A DNA stretch of 64,000 nucleotides from an uncultured Clostridia bacterium (GTDB lineage: Bacteria > Bacillota > Clostridia > Peptostreptococcales > Anaerovoracaceae), in contig CAMENZ010000004.1 of the NCBI GenBank assembly GCA_945928865.1, positions 1-64,000 of the forward strand, in the 5' to 3' direction. The notes beneath the pieces were generated by a model that saw nothing but the letters and a program-made list of their open reading frames with translations, was not told the DNA's origin and made no database searches. Below, piece by piece: positions 1-7,847 of this stretch. The stretch's first letter is position 1. Each line of letters starts with the position of its first letter. The translations under genes and the position numbers were made by a program.

Positions 1-56
1 AAGGTGAGTTGTGATATAGATTTCATCGTCTGTCTTATCTCCGTTACAGATATAGG
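1..56 (-). pseudogene. Truncated relaxase gene fragment (copy 1)
   Basis: These bases are nearly identical to 28456-28510, inside the N-terminal coding part of the intact relaxase at 27102-28562 (residues around IDYICNGDKTDDEIY). The similarity stops at about position 56 and the rest of the gene lies left of the window or is lost. The same stretch occurs a third time at 5648-5704. It is debris of a mobilization gene. Confidence 0.75.
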
Positions 57-161
57 CTATGAATCTTTTTTTGTGTGATACATCATAATAAAGGTACAGC
101 CATATTTATCTATAAGCTCATAATACTTTGCCATAACCTCATAGATGTCATCTCCTCTCAT
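57..161 (-). pseudogene. 34-codon open frame fused to the relaxase fragment
   Basis: A start codon at 161 opens a 34-codon frame beginning MRGDDIYEVM that ends exactly where the relaxase similarity begins. Its second half (KYYELIDKYGC) loosely recalls the end of the DUF1877-like tails at 5406 and 11837, but I cannot assign it. It is most likely the end of a deleted gene. Confidence 0.35.
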
Positions 162-188
162 TTTTTGTTATTGTTTTGAGTAAAAGAA

Positions 189-362
189 AAAGCAGACAGG
201 TTATTTTTTGTATCTTTTCCTATCTGCTTCATCAGTATATTTTTATTAAGTTTTGTGGTGTTTAAGACTTGCTAAAATCCCTTAGATTTTCTAAGGGCGC
301 AATTATACACCCTAAAGGGTGCTTTACGTTCTGCGAAGCTTTTTGCCCTTGCAGGGAGCTTC
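189..362. other. Cluster of four hairpins, candidate oriT
   Basis: Four inverted repeats lie close together: 190-231 (GCAGACAGG with CCTATCTGC, one mismatch), 279-297 (CCCTTAGA with TCTAAGGG), 308-321 (CACCC with GGGTG) and 335-362 (GAAGCT with AGCTTC, enclosing CCC-TTGCA-GGG). They sit between a relaxase remnant and a DUF3847 gene, the usual neighbourhood of a transfer origin in Tn1549/Tn4451-type elements. Calling this an oriT is inference; a nick site cannot be assigned by eye. Confidence 0.4.
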
Positions 363-380
363 TGTAAAAACTGAAGTTTT

Positions 381-719
381 TTATTCTATTATTTCCTCAA
401 TAGTTTTATCCTCCATATCTTTCTTACTTATCATTTCCTCATAAGCTCGTCTGTATTCTTCTGTGTGAGTAGAGATATTTAACAGCTTTTCTATCTCCTC
501 ATTTGTAAACATAAGAGGATTTTCAACAACTCTTTCTACTATCAAACCTCTTTGGATAAGCCTATGATTTCTCTTTTTTCTTTCTTTAATACTTGCCATT
601 TTCTTTAATTGCTTTTCCCTGTTTTGAAGTTGAACTAATTTCTTTTCGTATGTTTCTTTCTGCTCTTGCTTACTTTCAATCTCTGCTTTTACTTTTTGTA
701 ATTCTGTTTTATTGTCCAT
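381..719 (-). CDS. DUF3847 family mobile-element protein
   Basis: A 112-aa hydrophilic, Lys/Glu-rich protein. The first 45 residues are predicted coiled coil, followed by a basic KERKKRNHRLIQRG segment typical of DUF3847, a small accessory family found beside mobilization genes in Firmicutes conjugative elements. The ATG at 719 follows a good GAAAGGAGAGG ribosome site. The molecular role of the family is not established; the basic segment suggests DNA or RNA contact, possibly at the hairpin cluster just downstream. The accompanying relaxase survives only as a fragment, so the gene is probably a relic of a dismantled element. Confidence 0.75.
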   Translation of the reverse strand: MDNKTELQKVKAEIESKQEQKETYEKKLVQLQNREKQLKKMASIKERKKRNHRLIQRGLIVERVVENPLMFTNEEIEKLLNISTHTEEYRRAYEEMISKKDMEDKTIEEIIE

Positions 720-798
720 AAATTTCCTCTCCTTTCAATTTTTTTGCATAAGAAAAAGCGACTATTCCTTAATCGCCTTGTATCTTCAATATCTAGTT

Positions 799-930
799 TT
801 ATTCAGCTCGACAAACTGGGATTGTATTTTTATCCATCACTAATTCATTTTTGAGCTTATATAAAGTTTACTATCCAACAATTCCTGATTTTCTCCTATA
901 AATATTTTTGTAGCTTCAGTATCATTTTTT
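799..930 (-). pseudogene. Frameshifted remnant of an unidentified gene
   Basis: On the minus strand a frame reading KIFIGENQELLDSKLYI runs into a second frame reading YKLKNELVMDKNTIPVCRAE before a stop at 799-801. One frameshift would join them, and neither part has a start codon with a ribosome site. I do not recognise the family. The rest of the 720-1021 interval is AT-rich and shows nothing else. Confidence 0.35.
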
Positions 931-1021
931 CATATATCATAATTTCTTTTTTTGTACAAAAAAATGTCATATACTTATTTATGCTTTATCTTTTTCAACT
1001 TTATATGCTCAAAAATTTCAT

Positions 1022-1408
1022 TTACTCTTTTGTATCACTATTTTTCATACTTGCTACAATCTTAGCCACCTCAGATTTAAGACAGTTGTTCTTGTATATG
1101 GAAGAAACACTTAAAGGTATTATGAAAACAGGTAAGCACACAATTACTCCTACAAGAGCAACACCTCGATAGTGATTTCTTGTGTGTCTGCCTTCCGAAA
1201 TAATATTGAAAAAATCTGCTGTCTTAGTAAGGATTTCTCCTCCACTTACTATAAATAGCAAAATAAGCTCTAAAGCCAATAAGCCTAAAATGATAATCAT
1301 CATTTTCTTTGCTACCCTATTGCATATTTCTATTTTTGTCTCTAGGCTGATTGATTCAGCACCGGATATATTAGAAAACCATTTTTTTGCTCGTTCTTCT
1401 TTTGTCAT
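1022..1408 (-). CDS. Small two-helix membrane protein, unknown
   Basis: A 128-aa protein with a charged N-terminus (TKEERAKKWFSN), one hydrophobic helix near residues 36-58 and a second near 83-105, then a polar tail. The start was set at the ATG at 1408 because the GGAGA ribosome site is six bases upstream; a GTG two codons earlier would lie on that site. It heads a leftward series of small genes of which several belong to immunity families. I do not recognise the family; a membrane immunity protein is possible from context only. Confidence 0.6.
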   Translation of the reverse strand: MTKEERAKKWFSNISGAESISLETKIEICNRVAKKMMIIILGLLALELILLFIVSGGEILTKTADFFNIISEGRHTRNHYRGVALVGVIVCLPVFIIPLSVSSIYKNNCLKSEVAKIVASMKNSDTKE

Positions 1409-1450
1409 TGCCACTCTCCTATATAACTTCTAAATAACTTCTAAATTTTA

Positions 1451-1810
1451 TTAAGCCCCATAATCTGTGTTTGAAGATTTGCCAATAATAGTCTTAATAT
1501 CTCTGCAAAGAGTCAATGCTGTCTCCATATCGTGTGTATCACTGGTTCCGAAAGGATTGGGATCTGACCATGCGCTTGCTGTTCTTTTCCATTCTTTGCC
1601 TCGAAGCCTGAAGCATATTTTATCCGTATCGGTGTATATAGTGACAGATACACCTGCTGTCGGCTTCTGCTCATATTTTTTCTGTTGCTCTTGGTACTTC
1701 TTAATCTGTTCAATGACACTTGGCTTTTCTCCTCTCTTAATCGCCTTGTCAATTTCAATAGATAAGTCGATACCATAATCATCATTTACAATCTTAAAAT
1801 TTGTATTCAC
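1451..1810 (-). CDS. Hypothetical protein, translationally coupled
   Basis: A 119-aa soluble protein with a Gln/Lys-rich stretch at about 38-52 and a beta-rich C-terminal half. Its start overlaps the stop of the gene upstream (1807-2700) by four bases, so the two are probably co-translated. The N-terminal codons for KIVNDDYGI recur as an orphan 22-bp repeat at 3881-3902, which implies a second, now lost copy. No family recognised. Confidence 0.6.
   Translation of the reverse strand: MNTNFKIVNDDYGIDLSIEIDKAIKRGEKPSVIEQIKKYQEQQKKYEQKPTAGVSVTIYTDTDKICFRLRGKEWKRTASAWSDPNPFGTSDTHDMETALTLCRDIKTIIGKSSNTDYGA
1770..1791 (-). repeat. 22-bp repeat, copy inside a gene
   Basis: Identical 22 bases occur here, coding for residues KIVNDDYG of the 119-aa protein, and at 3881-3902, where no gene is intact. 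It marks a partial duplication of this gene. Confidence 0.7.
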
Positions 1811-2700
1811 CCATCACAAGATACAAATCGATTCTTCACCCATTTTTCGATTCTTTTTTTATTGATTCCTTTCGAAACCGATAGATATGCCGGTTTATCT
1901 GTTTGAAAGGTTGTATCAAAATAGTTTTCCGCCTCTCTCAAAAATAAATCAAGTCTACATAAGTCAGGTACTTGGAGTGCTTTTTCATTCACATTGATGG
2001 TAAACACTCCGCTATCGGAAAATTCATCAAATCGGATTTTTTGTCGCTTTGCTGACATACTGTTTTGAATTTCAATTTGAAATGTGCTATGAAGGGTCCC
2101 GGGACTTCCAAAGAAGATGGTCATGGTATATTGTTTTTCCATCTGCTTCTCAGTCAAGCCGTTTGTAGTGAACCATTCGCCAAAATTGATAAGCTTTATC
2201 ATTACATACCATTCAAATTTATCAGGAAGGGCAATATCTAATGCTTCCATTAACTTATAAGAAGTCAGTTTCTTCGATAGATTCTCATAGAAGTCGATAA
2301 GCATATCCGTATAAGGATGTTTGACATGCTCATGACGGAAGTAGGAAAGTAAATAATGTAAATAAAAGCTCTTATTCAAACTTTCTCCTAAAATCAGCCT
2401 ATGAAAATAGTCAAGAACATTCTTCTCTCTTGAAAAAGCAAGTACCGCCCATACGGAACGAAGACTGATGACATCATGTTGTTCTCGATATTCCCGTGTT
2501 GTTTCGTCATATTTCTGTATACACTCCAACAAAAATGTACATACTTCAGGAGTTGCAATCTCCTGTAATTTCATGATATTTTTACCATCAACAAAATAAC
2601 CATCGCCTTTTATCTTATTATAAAATTTATTTACAAGCTTTAAGATTGGTTTTGATAAGCTTTCTTTTTTTTCCTCTATTATTTGAAGCAGGTATCTCAT
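1807..2700 (-). CDS. Hypothetical protein, possibly DUF6138-like
   Basis: A 297-aa soluble protein, alpha-helical over the first two thirds and with more beta content after residue 190. The ATG at 2700 is chosen because GGGAGGAG lies directly before it; an in-frame TTG at 2712 would include that ribosome site in the coding sequence. It overlaps the following 119-aa gene by four bases. General resemblance to DUF6138 proteins, a family met in immunity-type loci, is from memory and weak. Function unknown. Confidence 0.55.
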   Translation of the reverse strand: MRYLLQIIEEKKESLSKPILKLVNKFYNKIKGDGYFVDGKNIMKLQEIATPEVCTFLLECIQKYDETTREYREQHDVISLRSVWAVLAFSREKNVLDYFHRLILGESLNKSFYLHYLLSYFRHEHVKHPYTDMLIDFYENLSKKLTSYKLMEALDIALPDKFEWYVMIKLINFGEWFTTNGLTEKQMEKQYTMTIFFGSPGTLHSTFQIEIQNSMSAKRQKIRFDEFSDSGVFTINVNEKALQVPDLCRLDLFLREAENYFDTTFQTDKPAYLSVSKGINKKRIEKWVKNRFVSCDG

Positions 2701-2861
2701 TTCTCCTCCCAATTTTATAGTATGACTATTTTCTTTATAGTGATATATACGGTAAAGCTATACGTTCTGTAGCAATTCCTTTTGAATGCAAAAAATTTTC
2801 ATTTTTGAACTTTAGTTTTGCAGCAATAATTTCCATTTTTGATAAATCTCTAAATATTTCT

Positions 2862-3004
2862 CTAAGTGTGGAGTAGAGCTTTTAAGGCATCTTGAATATC
2901 CTCAGCAGACTGGATATCATACTCCTGAAGCAAACCTTGTATAATATTTCTTTTCCCCTCAGTCATTGGTTTTGGTTTGTAAACTTCTTTTTTCTGTTTG
3001 CCAT
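2862..3004 (-). pseudogene. IS256-family transposase N-terminal stub
   Basis: The minus strand encodes MTEGKRNIIQGLLQEYD followed by IQSAEDIQDALKALL, the characteristic N-terminus of IS256-family transposases, then stops at 2862-2864. The ATG at 3004 (MANRKKK) is in a different frame, so a slip in the A-run has occurred. About 47 of roughly 400 residues remain. Terminal inverted repeats were not found. Confidence 0.8.
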
Positions 3005-3025
3005 AATAAATATTCCCTTTATTTT

Positions 3026-3817
3026 TTATTCCAAAGGTACTATGTTATCAGGAATCTCAACATCTGACTGATACGCTGCAATATGTTCATAAGCAATCTT
3101 GTGCCAGTCATCCGTAACACTTTCGTCTGCATTCATAAAAAAGGTAGAATTCATGTATCTCTCTATAATATATTCGCTGGTCTTTTGGTCAAATCCATTT
3201 CCTTTGCTGAAATCAATTCCTCTGCCGTTGTTTTTTGCCATAACCGCTTCAAAAATTGGTAGCGTCAATTCATTTAATGGGATTGTCATGTCAGGCATAT
3301 CCCAAAATCCACCTTTTTCTTTTTTATAAATAAGAAGATTGCATAATGTACCATTGCTGGCACACTTTACTCTTCTAATATCTGCAAGTTTAACTTGGTG
3401 TTTAGCACCAACAACTGATCCTTCCCTCAATCTGATTTCCTTTTCTTTTAGAGAAAAAGCGATTTGCAAATCAAGCGTATCTAAATTATCAGGGAATGCT
3501 TCTGTCAACTTATTCTCTGCAAAAGCAATTAGAATGGATTTTGTTTCCCACATATTGTTAAATTTATTGCCCACATTTTCTACATCTGTGTCAATCTCTT
3601 CCATATTTTTCCCTTCATGATTACGAAACATCAAAGTATAGCGATTATTGGAATTTAGATAACTAAAAGCATGAATAGATCCAACATCAGCAAAATTGAT
3701 GCTCAAACTCTTTTTCCCATTTGCCGACTCATAATTGACACCTTCACTGCCGACACCAATTTGATATTTCCCATTATTGCTGAAATTGATTCCCTTGTTT
3801 CCAAAAATTCGTTTCAC
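3026..3817 (-). CDS. Hypothetical protein with two beta-rich repeats
   Basis: A 263-aa soluble protein. A GTG start at 3817 (MKRIFGNKG) fits the TTAGGAGG ribosome site ten bases upstream; the longer frame to 3862 would begin at a TTG and read through that site. Two similar beta-rich segments (about 1-100 and 110-185), each with a short AFAEN/SFSLKE-like turn, suggest PH-like domains such as occur in small bacterial signalling or stress proteins. No catalytic motif is visible. It lies in the leftward immunity-type array. Confidence 0.5.
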   Translation of the reverse strand: MKRIFGNKGINFSNNGKYQIGVGSEGVNYESANGKKSLSINFADVGSIHAFSYLNSNNRYTLMFRNHEGKNMEEIDTDVENVGNKFNNMWETKSILIAFAENKLTEAFPDNLDTLDLQIAFSLKEKEIRLREGSVVGAKHQVKLADIRRVKCASNGTLCNLLIYKKEKGGFWDMPDMTIPLNELTLPIFEAVMAKNNGRGIDFSKGNGFDQKTSEYIIERYMNSTFFMNADESVTDDWHKIAYEHIAAYQSDVEIPDNIVPLE

Positions 3818-3880
3818 TCTACCTTTTCCTCCTAATTCATATTTTTTATGTCCGTACAACAAATATCATTGTTAATATTA

Positions 3881-3902
3881 TACCATAATCATCATTTACA
3901 AT
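3881..3902 (-). repeat. 22-bp repeat, orphan copy
   Basis: Identical to 1770-1791. On the minus strand it reads KIVNDDYGI without a start codon, so it is the N-terminal remnant of a duplicated copy of the 119-aa gene. Confidence 0.65.
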
Positions 3903-3937
3903 TTTCACGGCACATTTGATATGATTATTAACTGCTA

Positions 3938-4175
3938 TTATCCTATTTTACAAAGTGCTACTTCTTTTAATCCTTTGTCATAAAGAAAGGTAATGCAAAT
4001 ATCCCCTCTGATATTTTGCACATTATGCTCTGACATTCCTCTTGGAAAACCCACATCATAATATTCACTCGTAATAAGCGAAAAAAGCTTTTGTTTCCCC
4101 AGTCAAGTATCATTTTTAAAAAGAGGCGTCATTACTACATAATCCGAATCAGTAAAATATTCCGCTGAAAATTGC
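3938..4175 (-). pseudogene. Stop-interrupted immunity-type gene remnant
   Basis: One minus-strand frame reads FSAEYFTDSDYVVMTPLF, an in-frame TGA, then LITSEYYDVGFPRGM and on to a natural end at ITFLYDKGLKEVALCKIG. Codons before the first segment are interrupted by stops, so the 5' end is also gone. The family is unknown to me. It explains most of the gene-free interval 3818-4195. Confidence 0.6.
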
Positions 4176-4195
4176 CTTCATTCTTCTTATTCATA

Positions 4196-4627
4196 TTAAC
4201 CACTTTTCAGCGACAAAATCCCCAGTATCAGATAAATTATTCCTAAAACGCATAGCACAACAAGCACTACGCCGGCAATTCCAAGCATCACCTTTGCCCA
4301 TTTATGTCTTTGTGCATGTTCAATAACAAAGGCAGCAATGGATATGGCAGAAAGAAAAGAACCTACAAATATCCCGATTATCCAAATAAAGATTATCCAA
4401 GTAAACGGGACAACATTCATCCATAGTCTTGGTTCCTCTCCCACAGGACGATTCATTACGATAAAATAGGTAATGATAGCTGCAAGATAACAAACTATAT
4501 TGACAATATATAGGTATCTGAGCGCATGATGTCTATGAAAAAATATCATTGCCGATAATAGAATTATCATAATAATCGGTACATATAGCCGAGCTATGAT
4601 ATAACTGTCCTCTGTCAACCTCTTCAT
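4196..4627 (-). CDS. Four-helix membrane protein, unknown
   Basis: A 143-aa protein with four strongly hydrophobic segments (about 9-29, 35-57, 73-100 and 112-138) and short connecting loops. Start ATG at 4627 follows AGGAGAAGGGAG. No signal peptide or enzymatic motif. It sits between decayed immunity-type genes and a second membrane protein; small multi-helix proteins are common immunity partners of secreted or membrane toxins, but that role is only inferred. Confidence 0.55.
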   Translation of the reverse strand: MKRLTEDSYIIARLYVPIIMIILLSAMIFFHRHHALRYLYIVNIVCYLAAIITYFIVMNRPVGEEPRLWMNVVPFTWIIFIWIIGIFVGSFLSAISIAAFVIEHAQRHKWAKVMLGIAGVVLVVLCVLGIIYLILGILSLKSG

Positions 4628-4703
4628 CTCCCTTCTCCTAATGAATTTACAACCGCTTCACAAAGAAAATTATTCTTTATCAGTTCAAGACTATATCTTT
4701 TCC

Positions 4704-5213
4704 TTAAAATTGTTCCATCTCTTTCATAAAAAGTTCCAAGTTTTTTCTATCTGTGACTATGCTTACCGTACGTATCTTATTTACTTTCCTCTCATAGATA
4801 CCACAAAAAAAGGGATTTCTAATTTTAATGATCAGCTTTGAACAATTAAACGGACGGTTTTTAATTTTTATTTGCCCTATATCCTTGAGTTCAAATTTAA
4901 AATGTAATACACTATGCCCTCTGCATCCATAAGTATAGTATTTAACAGCATTGTTTTCATAAATTTCCAATTTTACTCCATTTAGAAAAAGATAATATGC
5001 CATGAAGAATATAAGGATCATAGCGAAAATCAACGATATTACAATAATGAGCCTATCTGCAAAATCAGTTCCATAACTTGAAAGATGTTTCAATATCAAT
5101 AGAACAATAACATCTAAAAATAGCATAGATAAGCCGTATATCATACTGAATTTAGACTTATGAAGATATGTCAAAATAAGCTTCGGTTCATCTTCTAAAA
5201 AATCCAATTCCAT
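4704..5213 (-). CDS. Two-helix membrane protein with PH-like C-terminus
   Basis: A 169-aa protein with an acidic N-terminus, two membrane helices (about 23-43 and 52-78), then an about 80-residue beta-rich cytosolic part ending in a helix (RKNLELFMKEMEQF). The layout resembles YcxB-type or bacterial PH-domain membrane proteins, one of which lies at 44606-45085. Role unknown. The start ATG at 5213 is the only reasonable one; its ribosome site is weak. Confidence 0.5.
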   Translation of the reverse strand: MELDFLEDEPKLILTYLHKSKFSMIYGLSMLFLDVIVLLILKHLSSYGTDFADRLIIVISLIFAMILIFFMAYYLFLNGVKLEIYENNAVKYYTYGCRGHSVLHFKFELKDIGQIKIKNRPFNCSKLIIKIRNPFFCGIYERKVNKIRTVSIVTDRKNLELFMKEMEQF

Positions 5214-5259
5214 AATTTACTTTTTCACCTATCATTTCATTTTATTTATTCTTTTCTGA

Positions 5260-5400
5260 TTATCCAATCATCTTTTTTACTATTTCTCTCTGCAATTTAT
5301 ATAGGTCTGCATCATAAGTATGTGCCTCCTTCGAATGTAGTTTTTTATTTCCATAAAATAAAGTCTGTCGGATAGAGAGACCGTTTCAAATCTATCCACA
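5260..5400 (-). pseudogene. C-terminal remnant of an unidentified gene
   Basis: A minus-strand frame without a start reads QTLFYGNKKLHSKEAHTY and DADLYKLQREIVKKMIG to a stop at 5260. Its composition looks like real protein. It could be the tail of a toxin or immunity gene, but I do not recognise it. Confidence 0.35.
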
Positions 5401-5405
5401 CTATT

Positions 5406-5504
5406 TTAGTAAATCGTAATCAATACATTGCCCTCTGCTTCTAATATTTTTTTATAGAAGTCTTTCATATTTTGAAAATAATCCATAATTTCTTCTTTCG
5501 CAAA
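5406..5504 (-). pseudogene. DUF1877-like C-terminal fragment (copy 1)
   Basis: The last 30 or so codons read MDYFQNMKDFYKKILEAE then GNVLITIY and a stop. They match, with few differences, the longer fragment at 11837-12075. The upstream part is replaced by relaxase sequence from about 5505; the junction falls in a short shared AGTTCAATTC-type sequence, which points to recombination at microhomology. Confidence 0.65.
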
Positions 5505-5720
5505 GTTCAATTCTAACTTGATGTGCTTCTCCAAAACTGACCTCTTCCGGAACAAAGGATTGAATGAGATGATGAGCTAAGGTCTTCGTCCTTGAGTTAA
5601 ATTGCTTTTTTGTGAGTTCAAATTCCTTATTGGCATTTTCTCTACTTCAAAGGTGAGTTGTGATATAGATTTCATCGTCTGTCTTATCTCCGTTACAGAT
5701 ATAGTCTATCGCCTTTTCAG
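5505..5720 (-). pseudogene. Truncated relaxase gene fragment (copy 2)
   Basis: About 215 bases closely match 28328-28520 and flanks, the N-terminal region of the intact relaxase (residues about 15-85, including LAHHLIQSF and ICNGDKTDDEIY). The first codons and everything after about residue 85 are missing. It is fused directly to the DUF1877-like tail on its left. A third partial copy lies at 1-56. Confidence 0.8.
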
Positions 5721-5752
5721 CATTTGATTTTATTCACTTAATTAACTGTAAT

Positions 5753-6178
5753 TCATGGACCAATTCTATAGATTATTTTTCCAATATTATATATGTTGAT
5801 TATTGCACTAACAGGCTCTTTACCCTCTTGCCAAATCCATCCGGAATATATTGTACAGTATCCGTTATACCCTTCAGACAGAATCTCAAATTCAGCATTT
5901 GAGTACTGTTTTGCATACTCAGTTAAACTTATGGCTTTTCCTGAAAAATCCCCTTCATAAACTGTTTTATCAAAAATTAATATATTACAATCATCAATGT
6001 CAATTTCTGTAAAATCGATTTCGCCAGTATAAATAATTTCCCGTTCTTCTGTATATTGAAATATCTTATCTAGCTTTAATCTAAGTAACCTCTCTTGGTA
6101 TTCAATATTTATAATACGGCTATCATGTAAACTTAGAGGAATATTGCTTTCTCTATTTCTTATTAATTCCTTGCTCAT
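5753..6178 (-). CDS. Immunity-type protein with N-terminal LHDSRI motif
   Basis: A 141-aa, mostly beta-stranded acidic protein. The early motif PLSLHDSRIINIEY, followed by alternating hydrophobic strands, occurs in several small families kept in polymorphic-toxin immunity loci. Its ATG overlaps the stop of the upstream 27-codon remnant (ATGA), suggesting it was once the downstream partner of a DUF2695 gene. Exact family and target unknown. Confidence 0.5.
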   Translation of the reverse strand: MSKELIRNRESNIPLSLHDSRIINIEYQERLLRLKLDKIFQYTEEREIIYTGEIDFTEIDIDDCNILIFDKTVYEGDFSGKAISLTEYAKQYSNAEFEILSEGYNGYCTIYSGWIWQEGKEPVSAIINIYNIGKIIYRIGP

Positions 6179-6258
6179 AGTAACCTCATGAATTCGAATT
6201 TTTCTTCCTGAATTTTTTTATATTCTTTCATAAGCTTTTCCTTATCTGTCTTATTCAT
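6175..6258 (-). pseudogene. 27-codon remnant of a DUF2695-type gene
   Basis: MNKTDKEKLMKEYKKIQEEK starts at 6258 behind a GAGGGG ribosome site and ends in an ATGA overlap with the next gene. Its first 22 residues resemble the start of the intact DUF2695 protein at 8371-8649 (MIKKKLIDEYKKAQEKEF). The rest of the family, including the CDCEV motif, is absent. It may still act in translational coupling. Confidence 0.5.
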
Positions 6259-6294
6259 AAGAATCCCCTCTTCAAGCTTATTCCTCATTGCTCT

Positions 6295-7107
6295 TCAATC
6301 TCTACAAACTTGAAAATTCTTTATCAAATGATAAGTATCCTTAAATCTCAGTCCCCAAATCTTTTTATCTCTTGTAATTTCATCATAAATATCTTCAAGT
6401 GTAGACGCCGGTGATAGTGTTCCTAAAATATAATCTTCTAATTCAACTTGCCCTATTTTTTCTATTTTATCTAATAGAACTCCCAAATCTTTATGATTGA
6501 ACCAACAATCTGTACTAAGACAATATGATGTGTTCTGTTTAGTACACGCAGTTTGACTGTTTAAGAAATCGTTCATATCGGGTTTCTCTTTTTGCAATAA
6601 ACGGGTACAAGCTAAATTGTATTCTAACTTTCTCGGTCTTTCATCTACTGATGAAACGAAACAAACTCCATATTCATTATCAAACTTTATTACAAGGACA
6701 TCTCCCGTATTAAAGTACGGCACTCGTTTTATCTTAACTTTTGGCACTTTGACGGGTTTGAGATTTTCACGCTGTAATTGAATTGCTAGTTTATCTAAAA
6801 CCTTTTGTCTTTGTTTCAATGCTTTGCTGTCGATTTCAAGCCAAAATTCGTTAGCACCTTTTTCAATCACTTCTAAAGCTCTGTTTTTTATCTCATCGGG
6901 CAAATGTCCTATTTTCCATAAAGAATAGGCAAGGGAAGTCCAGTAAATCTCTGCGTAAAAATCATTAGAGCAATAAATTTTTTCGTCTGCCAGCATTTCC
7001 GCTATAATTTTTTCTGCACTTACTCCGTCCTTATAGTTTTCTACAACATAGTTGTAAATATCATATCCGTCATCACTGTCTATTATCTTTACACCGTCTA
7101 TTGCCAT
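6295..7107 (-). CDS. Hypothetical immunity-type protein (270 aa)
   Basis: The N-terminal half (about 1-115) is helical and carries DDGYDIYNYVVENY and a YWTSLAYSLWKIG helix. The C-terminal half (about 130-240) begins with a beta segment FNTGDVLVIKFDNEYGVCFV that resembles the GDV(F/L) opening of Imm26-like immunity proteins. Five cysteines lie in 170-270 without clear metal-site spacing. It precedes, in the same direction, other immunity-type genes. Family assignment is tentative. Confidence 0.5.
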   Translation of the reverse strand: MAIDGVKIIDSDDGYDIYNYVVENYKDGVSAEKIIAEMLADEKIYCSNDFYAEIYWTSLAYSLWKIGHLPDEIKNRALEVIEKGANEFWLEIDSKALKQRQKVLDKLAIQLQRENLKPVKVPKVKIKRVPYFNTGDVLVIKFDNEYGVCFVSSVDERPRKLEYNLACTRLLQKEKPDMNDFLNSQTACTKQNTSYCLSTDCWFNHKDLGVLLDKIEKIGQVELEDYILGTLSPASTLEDIYDEITRDKKIWGLRFKDTYHLIKNFQVCRD

Positions 7108-7140
7108 AGAAATACACTCACTTTCATTCCAATTTATAAT

Positions 7141-7797
7141 TTATCTACCAAACATTGTTTCAAGCCATTTCTTTGCATTTTCAGAATTGCCGTCTATGGG
7201 CGTTGTATGATTGTTTGTAAAAGCTTCCCACTGCCAGTCCTCACCACCTACACAGCCTATTTTTGTGTACTCTTCCAAAAATTCTACAAACGAATTTGCC
7301 ATAACATAACCATGTAAATCGCTTCCATCATGGCTCAAATATACGATTTTTCCATAGGTCTCTTCTTCTAAATCAATAGCCAATAAATCACCATTTTCTA
7401 CATCCTGAAATGCCAATTTGTTGTGAAAAATCTTGTCATATGGGTTGTTATAGTCAGGATAACAAACATCAATCCAATCTTTTCTGCTTTCTTCACAAAT
7501 AGCAATGAGGTCAATACCAAAGTGTAAAGAACCCGCAAATATTCCCGCTAACTCATCCGGCAAGGCTAAAAGTTCTTTATCTTCACTGTAAAGACTCCAG
7601 AAAAACTCTATGTTAGAAGATATAGTCATAAGTGCCCGGCGAAAATCCTCCGGCAGCTCATAGCCTAATTCTTTTTCAATGTTTGAAATCTCTTTTTCTG
7701 TTGCAACTTCCTTACAGATAATTTTGCTCGTATATCCGCCTAATTCATCGACTCTATCTTTAAAGCAGGTGAGTCTCTCCAATATTTTCTCTTTCAT
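7141..7797 (-). CDS. SMI1/KNR4 (SUKH) family immunity protein
   Basis: A 218-aa protein with the SUKH core: helix ATEKEISNIEKELGYELPED followed by FRRALMTISS, then a beta-rich middle with LHFGIDLIAICEE and DLLAIDLEEETYGKIVYLSHD, and a closing SFVEFLEEYTKIG helix. SUKH proteins typically neutralise nuclease or other toxin domains by direct binding in the cytoplasm. A second SUKH gene follows upstream at 7848. No cognate toxin is present. Start at 7797 is the natural ATG. Confidence 0.8.
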   Translation of the reverse strand: MKEKILERLTCFKDRVDELGGYTSKIICKEVATEKEISNIEKELGYELPEDFRRALMTISSNIEFFWSLYSEDKELLALPDELAGIFAGSLHFGIDLIAICEESRKDWIDVCYPDYNNPYDKIFHNKLAFQDVENGDLLAIDLEEETYGKIVYLSHDGSDLHGYVMANSFVEFLEEYTKIGCVGGEDWQWEAFTNNHTTPIDGNSENAKKWLETMFGR

Positions 7798-7847
7798 GGC
7801 ACAAATCCTTTTCCCTTCATAAAACCGGTTTTTTTAAGATTCAAGAC

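Noticed and set aside
5260..5400. Second frame reading VDRFETVSLSDRLYFMEIKN as a gene
   Set aside because: Short, no ribosome site, and the alternative frame ending IVKKMIG has a more natural protein composition.
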